Assembly: GCA_946886405.1 (NCBI GenBank)
Contig: CAMPIO010000011.1
Coordinates: forward strand, 1 to 61,970
Direction: 5' to 3'
Origin: an uncultured Pseudoxanthomonas sp.
GTDB lineage: Bacteria > Pseudomonadota > Gammaproteobacteria > Xanthomonadales > Xanthomonadaceae
Length of the DNA stretch: 61,970 bases
Part shown: one piece after another, positions 17,516 to 25,412 of the stretch
Layout: every line of letters starts with the position of its first letter
Position numbering within the stretch: the stretch's first letter is position 1
The notes under the pieces: model-generated
The model's input: only the letters and a program-made list of their open reading frames with translations
What the model was told of the DNA's origin: nothing
Databases searched by the model: none
Program-made: the position numbers and the translations under genes

Positions 17516-19111
17516 CTACTCCACCGGCACCAGCCGCAGGTCATGGAAATCGAAACTGAAATCCGTCAGCGGTGAGATCGCCTCCATCCGCGCCTCGCGA
17601 ATGCCGCCATCCGGTTTCAGCGAGTAGGTCACGAACGCATCAGCATTGAGCCAGCGCTCGCGCCAGCGCACCACGAACGTATCGTGCTGCCACGGTTGCA
17701 GGTCGCCGACCAGTTCGGGCGTACGGCTGAAGCGCAGCACCAGGCCATCGCCTTCCTGCCGCACCACGACATCTCCGTACCACGGGTCGCGCAGCGTGCC
17801 GGCGTACTTCGCCAATGGCAGCGACGGTTTGGACGTCGCATCACGCGCAGCCAGCAGCTTCTGCCAGCGTGCGTCAGCGTCGCCCTTTGCCTGCGCCACC
17901 TGCGCCTGGTAGGCCGCCAGCCAGTCCGTGCCGCTGTTGGCCAGGTACGCATCCAGCACCTTCAGCGTGATCGCGTTGAAGGCGGCGCCCACTTCCTGGT
18001 TGGTCAGCACCACCACGCCCAGTTTCTGTTCCGGTACCAGGGTCACGCGCGACACCATGCCGGGCCAGCCCCCCGTGTGCCACACCAGCTTGCGGCCCTG
18101 GAAATCGGACACCATCCATCCCTCGCCGTAACCGAGGAAACTCGGCTTCGCCGACTTCAATGCGTCGATCTTGGGTTCGGCAATAGGGATCGGCGTGACC
18201 AGCGACCACATCGCTTTCTGCCGTGCCGGCGTGAACAGCGCCTGCTCGCGCCCCTTCGCATCACGGTACGTGCCGCCGGCGAGCTGCGCGTTCATCCACG
18301 TCGCCATGTCGGTGACGCTGGAATAGATGCCGCCGGCGCCGGCGACATTGCGCCAGGTCATGCGTGGCGCGGGCTGCAGCGTGGTGAAATCGGCCTTGGC
18401 GTGGCCGGTCGCGACGTTGTCACCGGCCCTCAGCGCGTCGCTGTTGTAGCGCGTTTCGCGCATTCCCAACGGCTGGAAGAAGTGCGTACGGAGGAACTGC
18501 TCGTACGACTGTCCGCTGGCCTCCTCGATGACCAGCTGCGCCACGCCATAGAGGATGTTGTCGTAGGCATAGCGCTCCCGGAAGCCGCCACTGAGCGGCA
18601 CGTCGCGCAGGCGCTCGGCGACTTCGCGGTTGCTGTACGTGGTCGTCGGCCAGTAAAGAAGGTCGCCCGCCCCCAGGCCCAGTCCGCTGCGATGGACCAG
18701 CAGGTCGCGGATGCGCATCTCGCGGGTGACGTAGGGGTCGGCCATGCGGAACCACGGCAGGTGGTCGATGACACGATCTTCCAGCGCCAGTTTGCCCTCG
18801 TCGGCCAGCATCGAGAGCGAGGCTGCAGTAAACGCCTTGGTATTGGACGCGATGGCGAACATCGTGTGGGCATCGACCTGTGCCGGCTTGCCCATCTCCC
18901 GCTGGCCCCAGCCCCTTGCCAGCACCACCTTGCCATCCTTCACTACCGCCACCGCGATGCCGGGCACATCGAACGTCTTGCGAACGGATTCGACGTACGC
19001 GTCGAGATCCTGCAGTCCGGGTGGCGGCGTCTCGTTGGCGAGTGCCACGGGCGCGGCCAGGCACAGCAACAGCAGGGCGCGGCGCACGACCGCAGACGAC
19101 ATCGAAAGCAT
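17516..19111 (-). CDS. Secreted serine hydrolase, class C beta-lactamase-like
   Basis: A 531-residue protein from ATG 19111: signal peptide (RRALLLLCLAAPVALAN), then a penicillin-binding-protein-type domain. Catalytic motifs: SNTK (SxxK, in MFAIASNTKAFTAASL), YDN (YxN, in RERYAYDNILYGVAQ) and HTG (in LVWHTGGWPGMVSRV). A C-terminal beta domain of about 110 residues follows (YAGTLRDPWYGDVVVRQEGD). Such proteins are often esterases or D-aminopeptidases rather than true beta-lactamases. The frame stays open upstream to 19414 but the signal peptide fixes the start. The last 84 bp lie in copy 2 of a tandem duplication. Confidence 0.9.
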   Translation of the reverse strand: MLSMSSAVVRRALLLLCLAAPVALANETPPPGLQDLDAYVESVRKTFDVPGIAVAVVKDGKVVLARGWGQREMGKPAQVDAHTMFAIASNTKAFTAASLSMLADEGKLALEDRVIDHLPWFRMADPYVTREMRIRDLLVHRSGLGLGAGDLLYWPTTTYSNREVAERLRDVPLSGGFRERYAYDNILYGVAQLVIEEASGQSYEQFLRTHFFQPLGMRETRYNSDALRAGDNVATGHAKADFTTLQPAPRMTWRNVAGAGGIYSSVTDMATWMNAQLAGGTYRDAKGREQALFTPARQKAMWSLVTPIPIAEPKIDALKSAKPSFLGYGEGWMVSDFQGRKLVWHTGGWPGMVSRVTLVPEQKLGVVVLTNQEVGAAFNAITLKVLDAYLANSGTDWLAAYQAQVAQAKGDADARWQKLLAARDATSKPSLPLAKYAGTLRDPWYGDVVVRQEGDGLVLRFSRTPELVGDLQPWQHDTFVVRWRERWLNADAFVTYSLKPDGGIREARMEAISPLTDFSFDFHDLRLVPVE

Positions 19112-19199
19112 CAGGCATTCCCTTTCACGTGGTGCGCACGACGATACCGCAGGCCGTGCGCCTGCCGGGAGTGCTGGTCGGGCACGGCATACTATGCGG

Positions 19200-20462
19200 A
19201 TGCCTTCGCCGAACACCGATACGCCCTCTGCCTCGCACACCGTCGCCATCATCGGTGGCGGGCCGGCCGGCCTGATGGCTGCCGAGACGCTGCGCGCTGC
19301 GGGGCTGGATGTCGACCTGTACGACGCGAAGGGCTCGGTGGGACGCAAGTTCCTGATCGCCGGCAAGGGCGGCATGAACTTGACCCACTCCGATCCGTTC
19401 GACGTGTTCGTCACGCGCTACCACGCTCGCCAGCCGCAGCTCGCGGCCTGGCTGCGCGACTTCGACGCGGATGCGTTGCGGCAGTGGGCACGTGGCCTGG
19501 GGGTGGAAACCTTCGTGGGCACGTCTGGCCGCGTGTTCCCGTCCGACCTGAAGGCCGCCCCGTTGCTCCGGGGCTGGGTGCGGCGACTGCGCGAACAGGG
19601 CGTGCGCTTTCACGTGCAGCACCGGTGGCTGGGCTGGAACGACGCTGGCGCGTTGCGTTTCGCGACGCCCGACGGCGAGATCGCCGTGCAGGCCGACGCC
19701 GCCATGCTGGCGATGGGTGGCGGGAGTTGGCCCGAACTCGGCTCCGACGGCGCCTGGGTGGACGCGCTGGAGGCCAAGGGCATCCACGTCGCACCGCTGC
19801 TTCCGTCGAACTGCGGCTTCGACATCGGGTGGAGCGAGCACCTGGCCACGCGCTTCGCGGGCGAGCCGCTCAAGCCGGTCGTCGCGCACTGGCAGGACGC
19901 CGACGGCGTCCCGCACCAGCGCCAAGGGGAATGCATCCTCACCGCCACCGGCATCGAAGGCAGCCTGGTCTACGCGCTGTCGCCGATGCTGCGTGACGCG
20001 ATCGCGCGCGATGGTCACGCCACGCTGGTGCTGGATCTGCTCCCCGGGCGCGACGCGTCCGACCTGGCCCGGCGACTCGCCAAGCCACGCGGCTCCCGCA
20101 GCCTGAGCGAGCACCTGCGTCGCGAGGCCGGTGTCGCCGGCGTGCGTGCGGCCCTGCTGTACGAAATCCTGGACAAGGCAGCGCTCGCGGATCCCGCGCG
20201 CATCGCGCGCACGCTCAAGCGTTTCCCGTTCCGCCTGCAGCGTCCGCGTCCGATCGCCGAAGCGATCAGCAGTGCCGGCGGTGTTCCCTTGGAAGCGCTG
20301 GACGCCAGGCTGATGGTGCGCACCCTGCCCGGCCTGTTTGCCGCGGGCGAGATGCTGGACTGGGAGGCGCCCACGGGCGGCTATCTGCTGACAGCCTGCT
20401 TCGCCAGTGGCCGCCACGCCGCGCTTGGTGTGATCGACTGGCTGGCGGAACGCAAGGCCTGA
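19200..20462 (+). CDS. NAD(P)/FAD-dependent flavoprotein (TIGR03862-like)
   Basis: A 420-residue protein with the dinucleotide motif VAIIGGGPAGLMAAETLRAA and the family signature VGRKFLIAGKGGMNLTHSD. MLAMGGGSWPELGSDGAWVD is the second nucleotide-contact region and TLPGLFAAGEMLDWEAPTGG the C-terminal FAD motif. It belongs to the same superfamily as the flavoprotein at 7868 but to the subgroup with KGGMN instead of GGGRCN. Substrate unknown. ATG 19194 is an equally possible start, two codons earlier. It is divergent from the hydrolase gene, with 88 bp between the two starts. Confidence 0.88.
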   Translation: MPSPNTDTPSASHTVAIIGGGPAGLMAAETLRAAGLDVDLYDAKGSVGRKFLIAGKGGMNLTHSDPFDVFVTRYHARQPQLAAWLRDFDADALRQWARGLGVETFVGTSGRVFPSDLKAAPLLRGWVRRLREQGVRFHVQHRWLGWNDAGALRFATPDGEIAVQADAAMLAMGGGSWPELGSDGAWVDALEAKGIHVAPLLPSNCGFDIGWSEHLATRFAGEPLKPVVAHWQDADGVPHQRQGECILTATGIEGSLVYALSPMLRDAIARDGHATLVLDLLPGRDASDLARRLAKPRGSRSLSEHLRREAGVAGVRAALLYEILDKAALADPARIARTLKRFPFRLQRPRPIAEAISSAGGVPLEALDARLMVRTLPGLFAAGEMLDWEAPTGGYLLTACFASGRHAALGVIDWLAERKA

Positions 20463-20637
20463 GTGGTCGTCCGCAGGGGCTGCGGCGCGCACCCGGGGAA
20501 GTGCGTGCCGCAGCGGCTGCGGAACGTGGGCGCACGATACGCGACGGATTGTTGAGGCCGGGTCAGGGTTTGGAAGCAGTTTTATTACAGACGTTTACGG
20601 CGGAATATGCATGCTTGTCCTCACGCCGCATGCACCC
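20463..20637. other. Intergenic region without a recognised gene
   Basis: This stretch separates the flavoprotein gene from a convergent small gene. It contains an inverted pair around CTGCGGCGCGC and GTGCGTGCCGCAGCGGCTGC and a short T-rich patch near 20578 (AGTTTTATTACAG). I see no family A or B repeat and no convincing terminator. Confidence 0.4.
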
Positions 20638-20850
20638 TCATTCTGTTTCGTCGCCGGTACGTGCTGCCGCACCGCTCGCGCGCCGTGCCTTCGCCGCCAC
20701 GTACATGTTGTCGACCAGGTTGGGATAGCGCCGGCCTGCCGCTGCGGCACGTGCACGCGCTTCCTCGATCTGTGCCGGCGTCAGCGTCACCGCACCGCCG
20801 CGACGCTTGGGCGCGGGACGCTGCCACGGGCCAGGCTTGCGCGTTGCCAC
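20638..20850 (-). CDS. Small conserved basic protein of unknown function
   Basis: A 70-residue protein with a GTG start only 3 nt after the RidA stop codon, so it is almost certainly cotranscribed. It is rich in Arg, Ala and Lys, with a basic N terminus (KPGPWQRPAPKRRGG) and the phrase LTPAQIEEARARAAAAGRRY then PNLVDNMYVAAKARR. The latter resembles short proteins found beside ridA-like genes in Xanthomonadaceae (recollection, not searched). No transmembrane segment or metal motif. Function unknown. Confidence 0.7.
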   Translation of the reverse strand: MATRKPGPWQRPAPKRRGGAVTLTPAQIEEARARAAAAGRRYPNLVDNMYVAAKARRASGAAARTGDETE

Positions 20851-20853
20851 GGC

Positions 20854-21198
20854 TCAGGTCGCCGCCGTCACCACGATCTCGATCAGCCACGCGGGGCGAG
20901 CGAGATTCGCCTGCACGGTCGCACGTGGCGGTGCGTTGCCTTCCGGTACCCAGGCATCCCACACGCGGTTCATCGCCTCGAAATCCTGCAGGTCCTTGAT
21001 GAAGATCTCAGCGCGCAGGATCTTCGACTTGTCCGTTCCGGCACGGGCCAGCAATGCGTCGATCTCGCCCAGCACCTGCTGCGTCTGCCCAGCGATCCCC
21101 TGCGTCGCGTCTTCCGCGATCTGCCCCGCCAGGTAGACCACACCATTGTGGATGGCCATCTCGGACAGCCGCGCACCTACATCGAACCGCTGGATCAT
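20854..21198 (-). CDS. RidA family protein (Rid subfamily)
   Basis: A 114-residue YjgF/YER057c/UK114-fold protein starting MIQRFDVGARLSEMAIHNGV. Family segments: VYLAGQIAEDATQGIAGQTQ, VLGEIDALLARAGTDKSKIL, AEIFIKDLQDFEAMNRVWDA and PPRATVQANLARPAWLIEIV with the conserved Arg. RidA members hydrolyse reactive enamine/imine intermediates; the ending WLIEIVVTA differs from classical RidA (VEIEAIA), so this is probably another Rid subgroup. A strong GGAGG site precedes the ATG. Confidence 0.9.
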   Translation of the reverse strand: MIQRFDVGARLSEMAIHNGVVYLAGQIAEDATQGIAGQTQQVLGEIDALLARAGTDKSKILRAEIFIKDLQDFEAMNRVWDAWVPEGNAPPRATVQANLARPAWLIEIVVTAAT

Positions 21199-21227
21199 GG
21201 GATTCCCTCCGTCGTGAGGCCTGCAGC

Positions 21228-21890
21228 TTAGCGCTGCGGCGTCTCCCTCGCACCGGATGCCGCACGCCACAGCCACGTGCCCGCCAGGCCCATCGCGGCG
21301 ACGATCAGCGCGATCAGCAGCTTCTGCACCCAGCCCTGCCCCGCAGGCGCCCACAGTGCATGCAGCCACAGCAATGCGTAGCACGTGACCGACCATGCCG
21401 CGGCCAACGGGAAGTAGCGACGCCAGGCATCGTCCCGTCGGAAACGCCACGCCTGCAACAGCATGCCCGTGGTGACCGCGAGGAACGCGGTGATCGCGCT
21501 GGTGTGGTGGAACCAGTGATGGAAGTCGGGCGCGGCCTGCGGCAACCACGAATCGCCTATCGCCACGCCCGCCAGCGCCACGGCACCCAGGCAGAAAAGC
21601 AGCAACGGCGCGGCGCTGCGCGCATGCGCCGACAGCTGCGTGTACATGCCGGCCGCCAGCGCCACGATCGCCGCCGCCAGCAGGCAGTACGTGGTCCGCA
21701 GCAGCAGACCCCACGGGCCCAGCAGGTACTGGCTCAGCGTGGCACGTTGCCAGTCGAGGTCACCGCGCACGACCTGCAGCGACCCCGCCACGGCGAGGAA
21801 CAGGGCGGCGCCGGTCATCGCCACCCCTGCAGCGGCGCGGACCGGTATTCGCGGGGGCGCATGAGCGATGAAAGGCGGAGGATCGGACAT
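21228..21890 (-). CDS. DUF998 family integral membrane protein
   Basis: A 220-residue protein starting MSDPPPFIAHAPPRIPVRAA, with six probable transmembrane helices (for example AAAGVAMTGAALFLAVAGSL, YCLLAAAIVALAAGMYTQL, PLLLFCLGAVALAGVAIGDS). The conserved FHHWFHHTSAITAFLAVTTG lies in the centre. This matches DUF998-type proteins of unknown function. The longer open frame up to 22082 has no membrane-protein character, so the later ATG is preferred. It lies 29 bp upstream of the ridA-like gene on the same strand. Confidence 0.8.
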   Translation of the reverse strand: MSDPPPFIAHAPPRIPVRAAAGVAMTGAALFLAVAGSLQVVRGDLDWQRATLSQYLLGPWGLLLRTTYCLLAAAIVALAAGMYTQLSAHARSAAPLLLFCLGAVALAGVAIGDSWLPQAAPDFHHWFHHTSAITAFLAVTTGMLLQAWRFRRDDAWRRYFPLAAAWSVTCYALLWLHALWAPAGQGWVQKLLIALIVAAMGLAGTWLWRAASGARETPQR

Positions 21891-22066
21891 CGAAAGGCGC
21901 GCAGTCGGGAGGTGCCGATTATCGTCCAGCCGCTCAAGAATGCGCGCCAGCGGCCGCTCTGCTCGGCATGGCTCTGCAGCGTGCCCACCGTCGCGCAGTG
22001 ACCTACACTCCGCCATCCTCCGGTCACCCGGAGATGGCCGACACGAGCAAGGGGACTCACGCGCCA

Positions 22067-23149
22067 ATGCCGTCCACCACACCGCCGCCGGTTACCGATG
22101 CGGCGCGCCATACCCAACGCCTGCCGCGCCGCATCCATCGCCTGCGCACGCTCGGCATGGGGCTGGCAGCGTTGCCGACGGGCATGGTGCTGCTGGAAAA
22201 CCAGGCGGGCCTGGTTGCGTGGGCGTTCCTGCTGTTCACTACCCTCGTGTGGCCGCAACTCGCGCTGTGGCTGGCGTTGCGTCATCCGGAGCCGTTCCGG
22301 GGCGAGATCCGCAATCTGCTGGTGGACTCGATACTGGCCGGCATGTGGGTGCCGCTGATGGCCTTCAACCTGCTGCCCAGCGTCCTGCTGGTCACGCTCA
22401 CCACGGTCGACAAGATCAGCACCGGCATCGACCGCCTGTGGTACTGGTCGCTGCCGCTGATGGCGGCGGGTGCCGCGACGGTGGGGGTGGCCACCGGCTT
22501 CGAGATGCGGCCGATGACCAGCATGGCAGTCATGGTCGCCTGCCTGCCCATGCTGATGATCCACTCGATCGCCGTCAGCCAGGCCAGCTACCGGCTCGTG
22601 CGCAAGGTGAAGCGGCAGAACCGCCAACTGGACGAGCTGAGCCGGCGCGACACGTTGACCGCGCTGGACAGCCGCCGGCACTGGCAGGAACAGGCCGCGC
22701 TGCTGCTGGACCAGTGCGCCGCCACCGGTGAGCCCGCCACGCTGCTGATGATCGACATCGACCACTTCAAGGCGATCAACGATCGCCATGGCCACGCGGC
22801 GGGCGATGACGTGCTGCGTGCGACGGCGGAGGTGATCCGCCACAGCATCCGCAGCCAGGATGCGGCCGGACGGTTGGGGGGAGACGAGTTCGCGGTGCTG
22901 CTGTGGGGTACCGACGTGTCGACCGCCGACATCGTCGCGCAACGCATCCGCGAGGGCGTGCAAGCGTTGCAGGTGCAGAGTGCGCCCGGCTTGCGGCCGA
23001 CGGTCAGCCTTGGCCTGGCGAAGGCAACCGCATCCGGGTTGCGCACATGGTTGGAAGCGGCCGACCGCGCCCTCTATCAAGCCAAGAGTCGCGGCCGCAA
23101 CCAGGTGGCGATCGACGACGACCTGCAGCCGGTCACCGAGACGCCCTGA
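22067..23149 (+). CDS. Diguanylate cyclase with MASE2 membrane sensor domain
   Basis: A 360-residue inner-membrane protein. Residues about 20-170 form a MASE2 domain with four helices (RIHRLRTLGMGLAALPTGMV, RNLLVDSILAGMWVPLMAFN, LLPSVLLVTLTTVDKISTG), as in DgcC/AdrA. Residues about 195-350 are the cyclase domain: DTLTALDSRRHW, LLMIDIDHFKAINDRHGHAA, and an intact active site LGGDEFAVLLWG, so it should make cyclic-di-GMP. An allosteric RxxD site is not evident before the GGDEF loop. ATG 22034 is an alternative start 11 codons earlier; 22067 has an AAGGGG stretch upstream. Confidence 0.92.
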   Translation: MPSTTPPPVTDAARHTQRLPRRIHRLRTLGMGLAALPTGMVLLENQAGLVAWAFLLFTTLVWPQLALWLALRHPEPFRGEIRNLLVDSILAGMWVPLMAFNLLPSVLLVTLTTVDKISTGIDRLWYWSLPLMAAGAATVGVATGFEMRPMTSMAVMVACLPMLMIHSIAVSQASYRLVRKVKRQNRQLDELSRRDTLTALDSRRHWQEQAALLLDQCAATGEPATLLMIDIDHFKAINDRHGHAAGDDVLRATAEVIRHSIRSQDAAGRLGGDEFAVLLWGTDVSTADIVAQRIREGVQALQVQSAPGLRPTVSLGLAKATASGLRTWLEAADRALYQAKSRGRNQVAIDDDLQPVTETP

Positions 23150-23158
23150 CCGGCAGCC

Positions 23159-24970
23159 TCAGCTGCCGAGGTGCTCGGTGCGATCGCGCTGGGGCAGTTC
23201 CAGCACATTGCTGGCGGCGCGGACGTTCTCCTGCTCGCCGTCGTACACGCAGACACGGTTCCGGCCATTGTGCTTGGCGCGATACAGCTGCTTGTCCGCA
23301 TGCGAAAGAAGTTTGGCCAGGCTGTAGCCGGAATGCTGGCTCGATGTCACGCCGAAACTGGCGGTGATGGCGAAGACATGGCCGGTCTCGCGGGTCTCGA
23401 TCTGGGCCAGCCGCACGCGGCAGTCTTCCGCCACACGGGCAGCCGCACGCAGGTCGCAGCCGTACATCAGGATCGCGAACTCTTCACCGCCCAACCTGCC
23501 AAGCACGTCGATGCGGCGGCAGAACCCTTTGCTGGCCTCGGCCACTTCCTTCAGCGCCCAGTCGCCGGTGCCATGTCCGAAGCGGTCGTTGATGTTCTTG
23601 AAATGGTCCAGGTCGAACATGATCAGCGCGGCCTGCTCGCCGTTGCGGGCGCATTCGGCCAGCGCGCGCTCGGCGCGAATGGTGAAGTGGTGGCGGTTGC
23701 AGATGCTGGTGAGGGCATCGGTCTCGGCCATTTTCTTCAACGACAGCTGCACGCGCTTGATCTTGAACGCCCAGTAGCCGATGGACGCGATCAGCAGTAT
23801 CAGCAGGATGACGATCAGCCGCGTGTTCTGCGCGGCCTGCTGGTCGACCTTGCGCTGCAGCTGCAGGACCTGGTTCTGCTGATCCAGCAGGTTGATCTGT
23901 TGAGTCTTCTGCAGCGTTTCCTGGCGGACGATCTGGTACGCCAATTCGCGGGCCTTCACTTCATTGAGGTAAGCCTTGTCGGCTTCGGCGTAACTCTGAT
24001 ACGCGCTCAGGGCACCCTTAGTATCGCCGTTACGTTCGGCGACGTCGTAGAGCGTTCTATACGCCTTCACCAATGGCAGCGTGCTGGTGACACTGGCACT
24101 CTGGCTCAAGACCCCGCGCGCATAGGCTTCGGCCGCCGATAACTCACCCTTCTCCAGCGACTGTTCCGCGAGAAACGCCTTCGCCTCAGCGATCAGATGC
24201 GGATACTTGGCTCGTTCGATCTCTTTGAGGTGCTTCTCAATGAGGCCGACGGCTCGCTCCGCATCGCCCGCGTCCACCCATTTCCGGGCCAACGCAATGC
24301 GGATGAAGTTCGCAGCCGCGAACTCCTTCTGCCGGATGCACTGATCGATGGCGCCATGGATCTGACCATCGTCCGAGACCAGCAGGCCAAGGTACTGGCG
24401 GCTCTCGATCTGCACCTGAGAGGCCAGACACCGTGTGCGGCCATCGGGTGACTCTTTCAGAATACGATCGGCGTAGTCCAGCGCCTGTCGATACTGGCCT
24501 ATCTGCTGATTAAGCACCGCTGCAACGCCCAGGCCTTGATGGCGTATTTCGCTGGAACGGACGGCTGGGAGCTGCCGCATCGCCTGCTCAAGTTGCCGCA
24601 AGCCCTCGGTAAACTGCCTGTTCAATGCATAGGCATTGACCGTAAGCAGGGTTGCGCGGAGGGCAAGATCAGAATCCTTGGCTCTTTCCCCCAGGGCCTT
24701 GGCTGCGCTGATACCCGCTTCCGCCCGGCCTTCGAAGATCAGGCCATAGGCCTTCAAGTAGGCAATGCGGTCCTTCTGAGCTTCGTCGGCGATGTCCGCC
24801 TGCGCTTCCAACTGCCCGAGAATCCGCTGGAAGGACTTCGGGTCGGAGCTGCGAGCCGCCTCGGCCTTGGCGATAAGCGCGTCCAGCGATCCGGCGGCGA
24901 ATGCCGAACCGATGGGAAACGACGCCAACAAGGCGCCGATCAACCAGTAGCCCTTCCAATGCGCAGACAT
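23159..24970 (-). CDS. Periplasmic-TPR diguanylate cyclase
   Basis: A 603-residue protein: signal peptide (about 1-25), a long helical tetratricopeptide-type region (about 30-375, with LRATLLTVNAYALNRQFTEG and AEAYARGVLSQ), a coiled segment (QQINLLDQQNQVLQLQRKVD), one transmembrane helix (about 400-420, LIVILLILLIASIGYWAF), then a GGDEF domain with intact site LGGEEFAILMYG and the motif DLDHFKNINDRFGHGTGDWA. The sensor faces the periplasm and cyclic-di-GMP would be made inside. Its GGGAG site and ATG follow the putative borosin precursor stop by 37 nt on the same strand, so the two may share a transcript. Parts of the TPR region are visibly less G+C-rich than the window average. Confidence 0.9.
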   Translation of the reverse strand: MSAHWKGYWLIGALLASFPIGSAFAAGSLDALIAKAEAARSSDPKSFQRILGQLEAQADIADEAQKDRIAYLKAYGLIFEGRAEAGISAAKALGERAKDSDLALRATLLTVNAYALNRQFTEGLRQLEQAMRQLPAVRSSEIRHQGLGVAAVLNQQIGQYRQALDYADRILKESPDGRTRCLASQVQIESRQYLGLLVSDDGQIHGAIDQCIRQKEFAAANFIRIALARKWVDAGDAERAVGLIEKHLKEIERAKYPHLIAEAKAFLAEQSLEKGELSAAEAYARGVLSQSASVTSTLPLVKAYRTLYDVAERNGDTKGALSAYQSYAEADKAYLNEVKARELAYQIVRQETLQKTQQINLLDQQNQVLQLQRKVDQQAAQNTRLIVILLILLIASIGYWAFKIKRVQLSLKKMAETDALTSICNRHHFTIRAERALAECARNGEQAALIMFDLDHFKNINDRFGHGTGDWALKEVAEASKGFCRRIDVLGRLGGEEFAILMYGCDLRAAARVAEDCRVRLAQIETRETGHVFAITASFGVTSSQHSGYSLAKLLSHADKQLYRAKHNGRNRVCVYDGEQENVRAASNVLELPQRDRTEHLGS

Positions 24971-25007
24971 AGCACTACTCCCTTGATCTCCTGCATCCGG
25001 CGGAAGC

Positions 25008-25289
25008 TTATTCTTCCTGCGGATTCTCTTCCTCTGCCGGGACGTCGTCTTCCAGTGGCTGATCGTCTTCCTTGCCGGGCTGCTGGTTCGGCGCCCAGAT
25101 CATGCACATCATCTTGCTCCGACCACCCAGTACGCCTGAGATTGCAGCGCTGTCCATACCCCTCAAGGCAACCGCGCTTTCCTCCTCGATTCCCGATGCC
25201 TTGATTGCGGCCTCGTAATCCGCAGCGCTCATGTGGCGGGCCGACGAGTTCTGCCCAATGGATTCAATGAAACGTATAACTGCCGACAC
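25008..25289 (-). CDS. Putative split-borosin precursor peptide
   Basis: A 93-residue peptide with a GTG start and a strong GGGGGAG site 5 nt upstream. Three zones are visible. Residues 1-59 look like a compact helical leader (VIRFIESIGQNSSARHMSAA, DYEAAIKASGIEEESAVALR, MDSAAISGVLG), the pattern of borosin-binding domains and related Nif11-like leaders. Residues 59-70 are the candidate core, KMMCMIWAPNQQ. Residues 71-93 are a Pro/acidic tail with 11 Asp/Glu of 23. It follows the methyltransferase gene by 116 nt on the same strand. Known family biology: the methyltransferase adds methyl groups to backbone amides in the core. Core boundaries and modification sites are my inference. Confidence 0.75.
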   Translation of the reverse strand: MSAVIRFIESIGQNSSARHMSAADYEAAIKASGIEEESAVALRGMDSAAISGVLGGRSKMMCMIWAPNQQPGKEDDQPLEDDVPAEEENPQEE

Positions 25290-25390
25290 GACTCCCCCTA
25301 GAAATTGGCATTGGATGGAATGCGCTCCCCGTCGGCGCGTCCCATTGTCGGACGATAACCTCTTTTCAGGTCACACTCTAGCCGCCTGAG

Positions 25391-25412
25391 GGCCTGAAAA
25401 CGCTTTCAGGCC
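25391..25412. promoter_or_regulatory. Hairpin at the methyltransferase/precursor boundary
   Basis: A perfect 9-bp stem GGCCTGAAA/TTTCAGGCC with a 4-nt loop, overlapping the methyltransferase stop codon (25406-25408). On the transcribed (minus) strand no U-run follows, so it is not a standard terminator. It could be an RNA-processing or stabilising structure that raises peptide mRNA over enzyme mRNA. Functional role is inferred. Confidence 0.5.

Larger units (their letters stand above)
16962..17599. repeat. 319-bp tandem duplication spanning the 3' ends of two convergent genes
   Basis: Copy 1 is 16962-17280 and copy 2 is 17281-17599. Each holds the last 89 bp of the FKBP gene including its stop, the intergenic family A repeat, and the last 84 bp of the serine hydrolase gene. 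The first 215 bp are identical; about six substitutions are confined to the last 105 bp. The sequence ACCTCGC occurs just before copy 1 and at the junction, a likely microhomology. The outer copies keep both genes intact. Confidence 0.95.

Noticed and set aside
17516..19111. True class C beta-lactamase (antibiotic resistance)
   Set aside because: The SxxK/YxN/HTG motifs are shared with esterases and peptidases; the C-terminal beta domain and length do not fit AmpC (about 380 residues).
17684..19996. A 770-codon frame opposite the serine hydrolase and across the flavoprotein start
   Set aside because: It crosses two unrelated well-supported genes in shadow frames and has no coding character of its own.
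25008..25289. Nif11-type nitrile hydratase leader peptide or toxin-antitoxin component
   Set aside because: The leader shape is similar, but there is no Gly-Gly cleavage site followed by a Ser/Thr/Cys-rich core, no LanM/YcaO enzyme nearby and no partner toxin; the adjacent methyltransferase gives a better explanation.
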